DNA from: Tichowtungia sp964398915 | Lineage (GTDB): Bacteria > Verrucomicrobiota > Kiritimatiellia > Kiritimatiellales > Tichowtungiaceae | DNA length: 64,000 nt | Direction of reading: 5' to 3' | Assembly: GCA_964398915.1 (NCBI GenBank) | Contig: CAYNOR010000002.1 | Span: forward strand, 124,001 to 188,000 | Shown here: positions 17,460-25,532 of the stretch, piece after piece | How positions within the stretch are numbered: the stretch's first letter is position 1 | How the letters are laid out: the number at the start of each line of letters is the position of its first letter | The notes under the pieces: model-generated | Told to the model about the DNA's origin: nothing | The model's input: only the letters and a program-made list of their open reading frames with translations | Databases searched by the model: none | Position numbers and translations under genes: made by a program

Positions 17460-17554
17460 ATTCGCGCTCCTTTGCGCACCGCATTCTGATGAGGTGAAAA
17501 ATGCCTTTGCGGAGAAAAAAAAGCAAGAACGACGATGGTCTCCAGTGCCGCTGG

Positions 17555-18502
17555 CTAAACTTTCCGCAACAGCAGCCAGAGGAAGAACGGGCCGCCGAGC
17601 AGCGAGGTGATGAGTCCGGCCGGCATTTCGACCGGAGCGAGCAGCGTACGTGCCAGTCCGTCGCAGATAACCATAAACGCGCCGCCGAGCAGAATGACCG
17701 CCGGGAAAAGTTTCCGGTGATCGGAACCGATCAGCTGACGGCACAGGTGCGGAACCATGAGGCCGACAAACGCGATGGGACCGCAAAAAGCGACTGCTGC
17801 ACCGGTCATCAGCGAGGCAGAGAAGAACAGCAGTTTTTTTGTACGGTCAACATTTACGCCACGTGCGCAGGCAAGTTCCTCACCAATCAGCAGGAGATTC
17901 ATTTCGCGCGTCAGTAGAGCGGTGATAATCAGGCCGATTGCCGTAAAAACTGTCAGATTGACCGGTGTGGCAAAACCCACCACTGAAAATCCGCCCATCA
18001 GCCAGCGGATCATGCGGAAGGTTTCGCCGGGGTCACTGAAATACTGCATCAGCAGAATCAGGCTGGAAAAGAAAAGATTCACCGCAATACCAGCCAGTAA
18101 AAGTGTCGCGGATGAAAAACCGCTCTTGATGCGTGCCAGACCGTAGACCAGCGCGACGGTTCCGAACGCGCCGAAGAAGCCAGCGATGGAAGCTCCGGCA
18201 ACACCGGCAAAAAGCAGCGGAGCGCCGAAACGCATCCATAGCGTGGCACCGAGTGCCGCGCCGCCGGAAACGCCGAGGGTATCCGGCGTCGCCAGTGGAT
18301 TGCGGAAGAGCGCCTGAAAAATCATTCCGCTTGATGCCAGTGCGATGCCGGCTAAGAACGCTGTCAGAACGCGCGGAATCCGCAGTTTCATTAAAATTTC
18401 GCGACCCATCGGATCGTGCAGCACATCGGTGCTTCCGATCATTGGAAACACGATGAGTGCCGCGAGGCACAGCAGAATCAGGATGGTGAATTTAAATTTC
18501 AT
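17555..18502 (-). CDS. btuC: FecCD/BtuC-type ABC transporter permease
   Basis: 315 residues with about nine to ten membrane helices. Family signatures include LRIPRVLTAFLAGIALASSGMIFQ at the start, NPLATPDTLGVSGGAALGA and the cytoplasmic coupling region ARGVNVDR. With the ATPase at 19370 and the binding protein at 20916 it forms an importer; the riboswitch and TonB receptor upstream point to cobalamin rather than iron siderophore. Its ATG overlaps the stop of the inserted GxxExxY gene (ATGA). It is the last gene of the B12 operon. Confidence 0.88.
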   Translation of the reverse strand: MKFKFTILILLCLAALIVFPMIGSTDVLHDPMGREILMKLRIPRVLTAFLAGIALASSGMIFQALFRNPLATPDTLGVSGGAALGATLWMRFGAPLLFAGVAGASIAGFFGAFGTVALVYGLARIKSGFSSATLLLAGIAVNLFFSSLILLMQYFSDPGETFRMIRWLMGGFSVVGFATPVNLTVFTAIGLIITALLTREMNLLLIGEELACARGVNVDRTKKLLFFSASLMTGAAVAFCGPIAFVGLMVPHLCRQLIGSDHRKLFPAVILLGGAFMVICDGLARTLLAPVEMPAGLITSLLGGPFFLWLLLRKV

Positions 18503-19335
18503 GATCGATCAGAATAATTAGGGACAGAATGATTTGAATTGCGGATGGAGGAGAGCTGGACTTGCGAACGATTTAAATTTATCCAATATAGGGTTTCAAG
18601 GTTCGTACAATCCAGAAACCGTTGCAAATGTGAGCCGTAAGTCCGGATCCCGTTTTTTATGGATGAAATACAAAACGTTTCGCTTTCAGAAAGGAGCGGG
18701 ATTTTTTGTGTGCCGAGCAATACGTTTTCTTTTTTGATCTCGATCGGCTGCAGAACGGCTTCCTGTCCACCAAAAAAATGACAGATTCCTTCTTTGTAAA
18801 GGGCGGTGTTCAGGAAAGCGCCCCAATCGGCCAGAAGTCCAAGCAGTATTGATTTTAAACGCTGCGCGGTCTTGGATTCATTTTTCCAAGAGGTATCGGT
18901 CATCGAAATATTGTTTCGATCCGCAGGAGTGAGTGTGGTTGATACAAACTCATGTTCAACCGATGGCGGGCGGAAGTTGATGATTTTTCCGTGTTTAACG
19001 TCACTCAAGAGGAGGTAGTCGAGCGTTTGTATCCGGTAATCTGAGACGATTGCGGCGGCGGTTTTTAATTCATAAATGGCACCATGATTCAGTAGCAGAT
19101 CAATAAAAAGTTCTTTTTTGAATGTTTGGTGCGTCAGGCAGATTTTAACTTCGCTTGAGGTTTCAATTCCGTTGTGTTGGCAGAGTCGAACCAGTTCATT
19201 TTGATAAATTTTTTCATCATAAAACCGGCCCATTTGATTATGGACGTCAAAAGCCAGCCGCATGACCTGAAAGTCCAGATCATGAAATTCCTGTTCGGAA
19301 AGGGCATTGATTGGCTGTTCTACTTGTACCGGCAT
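18499..19335 (-). CDS. GxxExxY family PD-(D/E)XK nuclease-like protein (element 1)
   Basis: 278 residues from the ATG at 19335. The N-terminal half has the family hallmark region GRFYDEKIYQNEL near residue 36 and the nuclease-like core FIDLLLN followed by IYELK, the Asp and Glu-x-Lys of the PD-(D/E)XK fold. The C-terminal half (~140 residues) is an extension shared with the copy at 20152: LLxDWGAxLxTxLYKE, CHFxG and a final WINL-type strand. Usual members are about 125 residues. The start codon abuts the right terminal repeat and the last ~12 codons are read from the left one. Function is unknown; an endonuclease linked to mobility is inferred. Confidence 0.85.
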   Translation of the reverse strand: MPVQVEQPINALSEQEFHDLDFQVMRLAFDVHNQMGRFYDEKIYQNELVRLCQHNGIETSSEVKICLTHQTFKKELFIDLLLNHGAIYELKTAAAIVSDYRIQTLDYLLLSDVKHGKIINFRPPSVEHEFVSTTLTPADRNNISMTDTSWKNESKTAQRLKSILLGLLADWGAFLNTALYKEGICHFFGGQEAVLQPIEIKKENVLLGTQKIPLLSESETFCISSIKNGIRTYGSHLQRFLDCTNLETLYWINLNRSQVQLSSIRNSNHSVPNYSDRS

Positions 19336-19364
19336 AAATAATTCTGTCCTCAATTATTCTGATT
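18507..19364. mobile_element. GxxExxY element 1 with family A terminal inverted repeats
   Basis: A unit of 858 bases bounded by 29-base inverted repeats, left 18507-18535 and right 19336-19364, with about four mismatches. Each arm holds CAGAATAATT and then GGACAGAATNATTT. The unit lies between btuD (stop at 19370) and btuC (ATG at 18502) and carries only the GxxExxY gene. No clear target duplication was seen. Confidence 0.8.
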
Positions 19365-19369
19365 TAATT

Positions 19370-20131
19370 TTACGATTCGGACGCCGGGGCGAGAGTTTCT
19401 TTGCGGATGAAGGCTGTTTCAAAAAGGGTTTCAAGCGGTGCGGGCTGAATCAGATCCTGCGGTGTGCCGGTGAAGAGGGTCCGCCCGGCTTTTAAGGCGA
19501 CAATGCGGTCGCTCCAGTATCCGGCGCTGTTGAGGTCGTGGTTGACGGCCAGAATGGTGGCGTTGCACTCGATATTGATTTTTTTTAACAATTTCATCAC
19601 CTCCGACTGGTGCCGCCAGTCAAGAAAGGTAGCCGGTTCGTCAAGCAGCATCACCGGTGCTTCCTGAGCCAGAGCGGCGGCGATGTACACTTTCTGCCGT
19701 TCACCGCCGGAAAGAGTGCGAAGCGTACGGCTTTTAAATTGTGCTGTACCTGTTATGTCCATCGCCCTTTCGACTGCGTCTTCATCTTGTTGTTGTGCAG
19801 GGGAGAGGGCGGATAAATACGGATAACGGCCCATCATGACAAAGTCGTAAACGGTGAGCGGAAATTCGATATCATGCGTTTGCGGCACATAGCTGACCTG
19901 CCGTGCCAGCGCACGGCTGTCATGTCCGTAGCACTCGATCCCGCTGATTTTAGCGGAGCCTTTGTACGGATACATGCCAAGCAGGCAGCGTAGCAGCGTC
20001 GTCTTGCCCGCACCGTTCGGCCCGATGATGGAGACGTATTCTCCCCGTGCGATGTCGAACGAAACGCCGCGAAGAATCGGTGCTCCGTTCAGTTCAAGTG
20101 CAAGGTCGTTAATCTGGATGGCAGATTTCAT
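19370..20131 (-). CDS. btuD: ABC transporter ATP-binding protein, cobalamin/iron type
   Basis: 253 residues. Walker A is GPNGAGKTT near residue 37, the signature is LSGGERQKVYIAAAL, Walker B is PVMLLDEPATFLD and the switch His is in AVNHDLN. It is a FepC/BtuD-type ATPase driving import through the permease at 17555. It lies between the two GxxExxY elements. Its stop is 5 bases from element 1 and its ATG is 4 bases from the edge of element 2. Confidence 0.9.
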   Translation of the reverse strand: MKSAIQINDLALELNGAPILRGVSFDIARGEYVSIIGPNGAGKTTLLRCLLGMYPYKGSAKISGIECYGHDSRALARQVSYVPQTHDIEFPLTVYDFVMMGRYPYLSALSPAQQQDEDAVERAMDITGTAQFKSRTLRTLSGGERQKVYIAAALAQEAPVMLLDEPATFLDWRHQSEVMKLLKKINIECNATILAVNHDLNSAGYWSDRIVALKAGRTLFTGTPQDLIQPAPLETLFETAFIRKETLAPASES

Positions 20132-20134
20132 GAG

Positions 20135-20945
20135 ATTAGGCAGAATGATTTTCAGGCAGAATCATGAAGACAGGAGAGTCCAATATGGTTTTTGTCGAAG
20201 TTGATCCAGAGCAACTCATGCCACTGGGATACGCGTAGATATTTTTGGAGATTATTTTGGAGGTTATTCTTTTTCGAGCTTAGACCCGAAATGTGGAGGG
20301 CTGTGTCTGATGACAGGGCAATAAAGCGCTGACATTCGCTCTCCAGCGGAAGCCCGAGAAAGTGGCAAAGAGCTTCTTTGTAGAGAGTAGTGGACAGGTA
20401 GGCACCCCAGTCATCCAGCAATGACTTTAGAATAGATGGAATATCTTGAGCTTTTGGTTCTTTTGGATTCCATTTAGAAGTTTCGAGAGAATATTTGGCT
20501 CGATCATTTACCGTTAGTGATGTCGAAATAAAACGCCACTCCAGCGAGTCGGGTCCGAAGTTTATAATTTTCCCGTGTTGGCAATTTGTGAGGAAAAGAT
20601 AGTTCAGGGTTTGAGCTTCATGGTTTTTTGCAATGGCGGCTACGGTTTTCAACTCGTAAATGCCTCTGTTAATCAAGAGGTCTATAAAATAATTTTTAGT
20701 GAAACTATTATGGGTGAAAGAAACGTGAACCTCTTCGAATACTTCCAGCCCAATGTCCGTACATTTTGATGCAAGCTTTTGGCGGTATTCCGGTTCATCC
20801 CACAGATTACCCATTTCATTATGGAGAGCAAATGCCTGTCCCATAACCTGATAGTCAACCGCATGGAATTCATCCTGCGACAACGGCAACGGTTGTTGTG
20901 CATATTTTATAGTCATCATTCTGCCTCAAAATTATTCTGCCTAAT
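20135..20945. mobile_element. GxxExxY element 2 with family B terminal inverted repeats
   Basis: A unit of 811 bases bounded by 32-base inverted repeats, left 20135-20166 and right 20914-20945, with three or four mismatches. Each arm starts ATTAGGCAGAATRATTTT and continues AGGCAGAATSATG, so again there are two direct CAGAATNATN copies per arm. It holds only the GxxExxY gene. The right arm also supplies the last codons of btuF. Confidence 0.8.
20152..20919 (-). CDS. GxxExxY family PD-(D/E)XK nuclease-like protein (element 2)
   Basis: 255 residues; ATGs at 20919 and 20916 are both possible. The hallmark region reads GNLWDEPEYRQKL near residue 41 and the nuclease-like core FIDLLIN then IYELK, as in element 1. 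The C-terminal half keeps LLDDWGAYLSTTLYKEALCHFLG and ends LLWINFDKN. The two proteins are clearly homologous but divergent, so these are separate acquisitions rather than a recent duplication. Start and stop codons both fall inside the terminal repeats. The start overlaps the btuF stop (ATGA), so it is translated as part of the B12 operon. Confidence 0.85.
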   Translation of the reverse strand: MMTIKYAQQPLPLSQDEFHAVDYQVMGQAFALHNEMGNLWDEPEYRQKLASKCTDIGLEVFEEVHVSFTHNSFTKNYFIDLLINRGIYELKTVAAIAKNHEAQTLNYLFLTNCQHGKIINFGPDSLEWRFISTSLTVNDRAKYSLETSKWNPKEPKAQDIPSILKSLLDDWGAYLSTTLYKEALCHFLGLPLESECQRFIALSSDTALHISGLSSKKNNLQNNLQKYLRVSQWHELLWINFDKNHIGLSCLHDSA

Positions 20946-21743
20946 AGCCGCTACAAAGTCTTCCAGAAGCAAAACAAATCGGGGGCCGGGAATAAAGGCG
21001 TAACTGTTGGTCATCGGCACCGCACGGTACGGTGCCCAGTCATTGGCGGCATTTTTTCCAAGATTCGGTGAAATGTCTATGATGACATCTGGACGCATCA
21101 CGGTGAGGCCTTCGGGCGAGATTTCAGGATATTTTGCGATCGATTCTCCACAGGCGTTGACCCCGCCGGCCCGTTCAATCAGCTCGTCGAAAAAGGTTCC
21201 TTTGCCGGCGATATACATTCGGCTCAGACGCTCATCGTGTCCGACGCAAACCAGCACGCGTTTTCCGCTGTTTGTCCGGACAGCAGAACTGTCAGTCAGC
21301 TGTTTTTCCAGAGACTGGAAAAGTTTTTGTGCGGCGGTTTCTGCGCCGCAGGCTTTGCCAATGGTAAGAATGGACTGCATGATTTCGCTGATGTGTTCGT
21401 GAGCTACGCCCAGAAATGGAATCCCAAGCTGCTTGAGCTGCGCGGCAATATCTTTCTGCGTTTCAAGTCCGACAACCAGGTCGGGCTGGAGGGCAACGAT
21501 CATTTCCCAGTTTGGATCGTAGGTTCCGCCGACGGATGGCTTCTGTGCCGCTTCCGGCGGGTACGTGGTGTAGCTGCTGACTCCGACGACTGCATTGCTC
21601 AAGCCGAGTGCATAGAGGATTTCAGCCGTGTTGGGTGAGATTGCCGCAATGCGCAGTCCCTGATGCAGAGTCGGAGCATGCTGTTCGCCGCAACCTGCAA
21701 GGAGCAGGGCAATCAGGCATAGAATTGAAGTCCGGTGTGGCAT
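20916..21743 (-). CDS. btuF: Cobalamin/iron ABC transporter substrate-binding lipoprotein
   Basis: 275 residues with a lipoprotein signal ending in the lipobox LLAGC near residue 18. The mature part is a class III periplasmic binding protein with two lobes: SPNTAEILYALGL and VGVSSYTTYPPEA in the first, YIAGKGTFFDELIERAGGVNA in the second. Placement in an operon headed by a cobalamin riboswitch argues for vitamin B12 as ligand. The last ten or so residues (IRQNNFEAE) are read from the terminal repeat of GxxExxY element 2, so the original C-terminus was replaced or extended by that insertion. Confidence 0.85.
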   Translation of the reverse strand: MPHRTSILCLIALLLAGCGEQHAPTLHQGLRIAAISPNTAEILYALGLSNAVVGVSSYTTYPPEAAQKPSVGGTYDPNWEMIVALQPDLVVGLETQKDIAAQLKQLGIPFLGVAHEHISEIMQSILTIGKACGAETAAQKLFQSLEKQLTDSSAVRTNSGKRVLVCVGHDERLSRMYIAGKGTFFDELIERAGGVNACGESIAKYPEISPEGLTVMRPDVIIDISPNLGKNAANDWAPYRAVPMTNSYAFIPGPRFVLLLEDFVAAIRQNNFEAE

Positions 21744-21745
21744 CG

Positions 21746-23476
21746 TTATGGTTCCTGAAAAAGCAGGCGGTAGAAGTTTTTGGATAAATCCGCCGGTACT
21801 TGTATGTTGAGTTCCTGCGCAACCTGCCCCGAATTAGTTACAGACCGGCTGGAGACCAGTTGGGGAACCACGTTACTCCATGTGCCGGTGAGCGTTTCTG
21901 TTTTTTGCAGAACGGCCCGTCCGTAAGCCTGCCGGTTCACACGGAAGTTCAGTTGAAACGCTGGCTCACCATACGCATTGACCGCTTTACGCAGATTAAA
22001 GCGCGGAATATCGGTGCTGTTTGTCGGGCTGGTACCCATGATGTATTCCTGAAAGTTTTTTGCTCCGTCACCGTCCGAATCGAGCTGGGCGTTCACAGTA
22101 AGGTTCCGGTTGGTACTCCATTGTGCGAAGGTCTTGGGAGCATTTGCCGCTCCCGCAGAAACAATGCTGAAAATGATCCGGACATCGTCAGCGGGCGCAT
22201 AGTCAGCGTTGCCGCCCTGCCAGGCACGCAGTTCAACCGCCCCGAAGGTCTGATTACCGATGGTCATAATCAGATTGTTTGAATTGATCACCGTATTGCT
22301 TGGCCCGCTCAAAACTTCCATGCTGACTGGCAAGCCGCTGTCGGCGGAGGCGCGAAGCTGCCATGTGTTGGTTCCGGGAATCTGGTTGGGGATCGGCTCG
22401 ACATAAATATGCTGGATTTTCTGACCGACATAAAACGATTGGGTTACCGGAACTGCCGGCGCATCGGTTGCGTTGCCGATTTGTTGCGCCTGAATAACAA
22501 TTTGTCCGGTTCCGGTGAAAGTCAGCCGGTTACTGCTGATGGTCGCATTTCCTTCAAGGAGGGTGTAGCTGACCGGCAGACCGCTACTGGCTGTCGCATT
22601 CAACGTCAGTGATCCAGTCGAAAGTTTCTGATTGAGAATAGAATTAAATGTGAGTGTTTGAGATGTCCGGTTATCCACCGCCTGATTGATGACTCCCACG
22701 GCTTCCAAATCAAAACCGCCTGATCCGAATGTAGGCGTTGGATCGTAAATTTGATAATTAGAGGCATCCTTTGCACTTCCATCACCAATGATATCAATGA
22801 TTCGTACATAGCGGATATTGTTAAGGTCGAGGTAGGGAAAACTGTTCGTAAAATTCGCGTTGTAGACCGTGCTGGTATAAATGGTCCCGGGAACCGGGGA
22901 GAGCAGGGATGCATAGGTTTCTGTCAGTTCATGCAGATCAAAAGGGGTGCCGTAACCCTGTTCGTATTTACTGGCGAGACCATAAATCAGTGTAGTGTCA
23001 TGTCCTGCGTAACCGCCGACACTGCTTGTCCCAGCGTAGAAATTTGGGAACCGCACAAAATTGATGCCGTCTGATGAGACTTCGACCCAAGCCAGTTCCA
23101 AAAATGTGTCGTCATTGCCGTTTTCGAATACAGCGAAGTCAAATCCAGAGCCGTCTACAATGGGTTTGGAAAAGGTTAGAGTGATCCTTCCTCCATTACC
23201 TAGGCAGACAATGTCGTATGTGTCGCTGGTTGCGTTGCCTAAGGCCTTTTGAGGCGTTTTCCATATGTCATCAACCCCCGTTCCATAGGAAATCTGCGTA
23301 TAACCATCCGCCCATCCGGTAAACAGAGGGCTGTCTTTGTAAATGGCCGTTGTTGTATTTGAGCCTGGTATTCCGGGAAACGGATATTCGATTGTCGTCC
23401 CGGATAAGGTAAGTCCAAATGTCGAATTTAGCAGTCCGGTTAAAAAGAACAGTGTTGAAGTAATAGTTGTTTTCAT
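21746..23476 (-). CDS. Secreted surface protein of the B12 operon, with calcium-binding repeat
   Basis: 576 residues with a signal peptide (STLFFLTGLLNSTFG). Residues ~20-260 resemble a family of surface proteins often found near cobalamin transport genes (FDFAVFENGNDDTFLELAWVEV and VRIIDIIGDG are distinctive). Residues ~265-440 are two or three Ig-like repeats of the QSLTF/ILNQ type. A calcium motif DSDGDGAKNFQEYIMGTSP lies near residue 468. The ATG overlaps the btuB stop (ATGA). A role in binding or handing over corrinoid at the cell surface is inferred from context. Confidence 0.7.
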   Translation of the reverse strand: MKTTITSTLFFLTGLLNSTFGLTLSGTTIEYPFPGIPGSNTTTAIYKDSPLFTGWADGYTQISYGTGVDDIWKTPQKALGNATSDTYDIVCLGNGGRITLTFSKPIVDGSGFDFAVFENGNDDTFLELAWVEVSSDGINFVRFPNFYAGTSSVGGYAGHDTTLIYGLASKYEQGYGTPFDLHELTETYASLLSPVPGTIYTSTVYNANFTNSFPYLDLNNIRYVRIIDIIGDGSAKDASNYQIYDPTPTFGSGGFDLEAVGVINQAVDNRTSQTLTFNSILNQKLSTGSLTLNATASSGLPVSYTLLEGNATISSNRLTFTGTGQIVIQAQQIGNATDAPAVPVTQSFYVGQKIQHIYVEPIPNQIPGTNTWQLRASADSGLPVSMEVLSGPSNTVINSNNLIMTIGNQTFGAVELRAWQGGNADYAPADDVRIIFSIVSAGAANAPKTFAQWSTNRNLTVNAQLDSDGDGAKNFQEYIMGTSPTNSTDIPRFNLRKAVNAYGEPAFQLNFRVNRQAYGRAVLQKTETLTGTWSNVVPQLVSSRSVTNSGQVAQELNIQVPADLSKNFYRLLFQEP

Positions 23477-25467
23477 CAGAACTCCAATGTGGCTCCAGCG
23501 TAAAAGGAACGTCCCTGTCCGGGATAATATTGATCAGTATACGCGCTACTTACGTATTGTTTATCGGCGAGATTGTCGATTTTTGCAAAAAGCGTAACGT
23601 GTTTTCCGATGGTTAGATCTGCCCGCAGACCGAAAGTCCCGCAGGAATTTATTTGGCGGGAGTTGTTATCAAAATCACCGCCTTGAAATTGATCGGAAAG
23701 CCATGTGTGTGTGCCTGTGATACGCAGTCTTTTTACCGGTTTAAACCAGACCGCCGTAGTATTCTGCATTTCAGGGACCAGCGGAACGGTGTTTCCATCG
23801 TTCGGCCCGCCATCGAAAGTTGCCTTGACCAGAGACAGCATGGTGGACGCTCCGTAAATTTCCTTGTCATATGCGAGTTCTAAATCAGAGCCGAGATGTT
23901 CAGTTGCGCCAAGATTCATATTCAGTTTTTTTATAGGATCATAACCAATTTCATTATCGAGCTTCAGATAGAAAAGAGTCGCGGACGCGTTCCAAAATCC
24001 GGAATGGTATTTTGCTCCGGTTTCAACGTTGTTTCCGGCTTCCGGTTCGAGTTTTTCGTTTAACGGATCAGACAGAGCGAACCCTTGATATGATGCGGTT
24101 TCATCGAGTGATGGATAACGGTAAACACGATCGTAACCGATCCAGGTGCTAAATTGATCTGTCGGCTGCCAATTGAGTGATATTTCCTGTGCCCAGCCGC
24201 TCTTCTGAACGATCCCATCAAATGATTTTCCTGTATTGAGTGAAGGTGGATGAAAAATCCCAAAGCGATCAAAAAAACCTTTCGTGTAATGTTTGTTTAC
24301 ACCCTTGGTTTGGGCCGTTTCATAACGTGCACCACCGCTTATTGAAAGTGTTTCCGCCAGAGATTTTTGAGCAAAGAGGAAAGGGCCTGCTGTAACGCGA
24401 CTGAGCTGCGCATCGTTAAAAGTCGCCCCTTGGTCGCCATGAAAGTCGAGTGTGTCATAAAACAGGTCAACGCCGCCGCTGACAAAATTCTTTTCGTCAC
24501 CGATGCGGGTTTGCGGCGAAAAGGAATAACCGCGCTGTTCGTTGATTCCGATATTTCCGCCCATTTCTGAGTAGATATTGCGTGCGTTAAATCCGCCGTT
24601 TACCTGAACGGTTCCCCATTCGCGTTCACCTTCCCACAGGAGCGTGGTCAGCAGGTTGGTTGTGCTGGCAAAGTCGTTCGGTTTCACCGATTGAGTCGGG
24701 TCGTCACGATACTGGGCGTAGGATAGGGGGCCGGGAAGCTGGAGATAGTTTTCACCAATGGATGTTTTCAGCGTGATGGTGTCGGAATCACCGAGCAGGC
24801 TGCCGAGCGACAGGTTTGCGTTTTTGGCCCATGAGAGCGAGTTGTCGCGGAATCCATCGTCGCGCTGATAGTTTGCTCCGGCCGTATAAAACAGATTGGA
24901 TGATGATCCTGAGTAGAATGTGTTGAACTCATGAAACCCGAAGCTTCCGGCGGAGGCTTTGAGTTTAATCTTTTCAGCTCCGCCTTTTTTGGTGGTGATT
25001 TTGATTACGCCGGAAAGAGCGTGGTCGCCGTATAAAACACTTTGTCCGCCGCGGATTACTTCAATGGACTGAATATTTTCCAGTGGCAGCTGCTGCCAGT
25101 CCATCAGACCCATATCGGCGCGGTTCATTTTTTGCCCATCGACAATGACCAGCACGCGCTGCCCGCTGTTTTCGCCAAAGCCGCGCATGGAAAGTTCGCC
25201 GGTATTTCCTTTGCCGTTGGATGAGCGGACGTGAATATTGGCTTCCTGCTGCAGAATTTCCGGAACACTTTGCACGTGAGCCTGCTCAATTTTCTTTGAG
25301 TCGATAACCGTGACATCTGCGGGAACTTCCAGATCCTGATTATCGAAGCGCCATGCGCGGACAATAATCGGGTCGGCTTGATAGGGTTGATTGACCTCTG
25401 TTTCTGCCGTTAATAATAACGGCAAAAGAAGCCCGCCGGTCATTAGAAAATGGTTCAAAGCCTTCAT
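23476..25467 (-). CDS. btuB: TonB-dependent outer-membrane receptor, BtuB-like
   Basis: 663 residues: signal peptide, an N-terminal plug (VTVIDSKKIEQ, SMRGFGENSGQRVLVIVDGQKMN, IEVIRGGQSVLYGDHALSGVI) and a beta-barrel ending in the outer-membrane signature YAGATLEF with terminal Phe. It is 50-60 residues longer than E. coli BtuB. With the riboswitch, DUF4465 protein and BtuFDC genes it makes up a whole B12 uptake route from the outer membrane to the cytoplasm. Confidence 0.88.
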   Translation of the reverse strand: MKALNHFLMTGGLLLPLLLTAETEVNQPYQADPIIVRAWRFDNQDLEVPADVTVIDSKKIEQAHVQSVPEILQQEANIHVRSSNGKGNTGELSMRGFGENSGQRVLVIVDGQKMNRADMGLMDWQQLPLENIQSIEVIRGGQSVLYGDHALSGVIKITTKKGGAEKIKLKASAGSFGFHEFNTFYSGSSSNLFYTAGANYQRDDGFRDNSLSWAKNANLSLGSLLGDSDTITLKTSIGENYLQLPGPLSYAQYRDDPTQSVKPNDFASTTNLLTTLLWEGEREWGTVQVNGGFNARNIYSEMGGNIGINEQRGYSFSPQTRIGDEKNFVSGGVDLFYDTLDFHGDQGATFNDAQLSRVTAGPFLFAQKSLAETLSISGGARYETAQTKGVNKHYTKGFFDRFGIFHPPSLNTGKSFDGIVQKSGWAQEISLNWQPTDQFSTWIGYDRVYRYPSLDETASYQGFALSDPLNEKLEPEAGNNVETGAKYHSGFWNASATLFYLKLDNEIGYDPIKKLNMNLGATEHLGSDLELAYDKEIYGASTMLSLVKATFDGGPNDGNTVPLVPEMQNTTAVWFKPVKRLRITGTHTWLSDQFQGGDFDNNSRQINSCGTFGLRADLTIGKHVTLFAKIDNLADKQYVSSAYTDQYYPGQGRSFYAGATLEF

Positions 25468-25532
25468 ATAGGTTGTGAAAGGCCGAACGGAATGACTGCA
25501 CTTGCGAATACAGCCATTCCGGTTTTTCCGGG

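Noticed and set aside
17460..17786. N-terminal extension of 109 residues on the DUF1566 protein
   Set aside because: It overlaps btuC in another frame and would place the signal peptide inside the protein; the ATG at 17459 gives a clean signal peptide.
18490..19375. Target-site duplication around element 1
   Set aside because: No matching short direct repeat was found outside the arms; flanks are dominated by neighbouring start and stop codons.
18499..20945. Tandem duplication of one GxxExxY gene
   Set aside because: The two proteins and their repeat arms differ strongly, so separate insertions are more likely.
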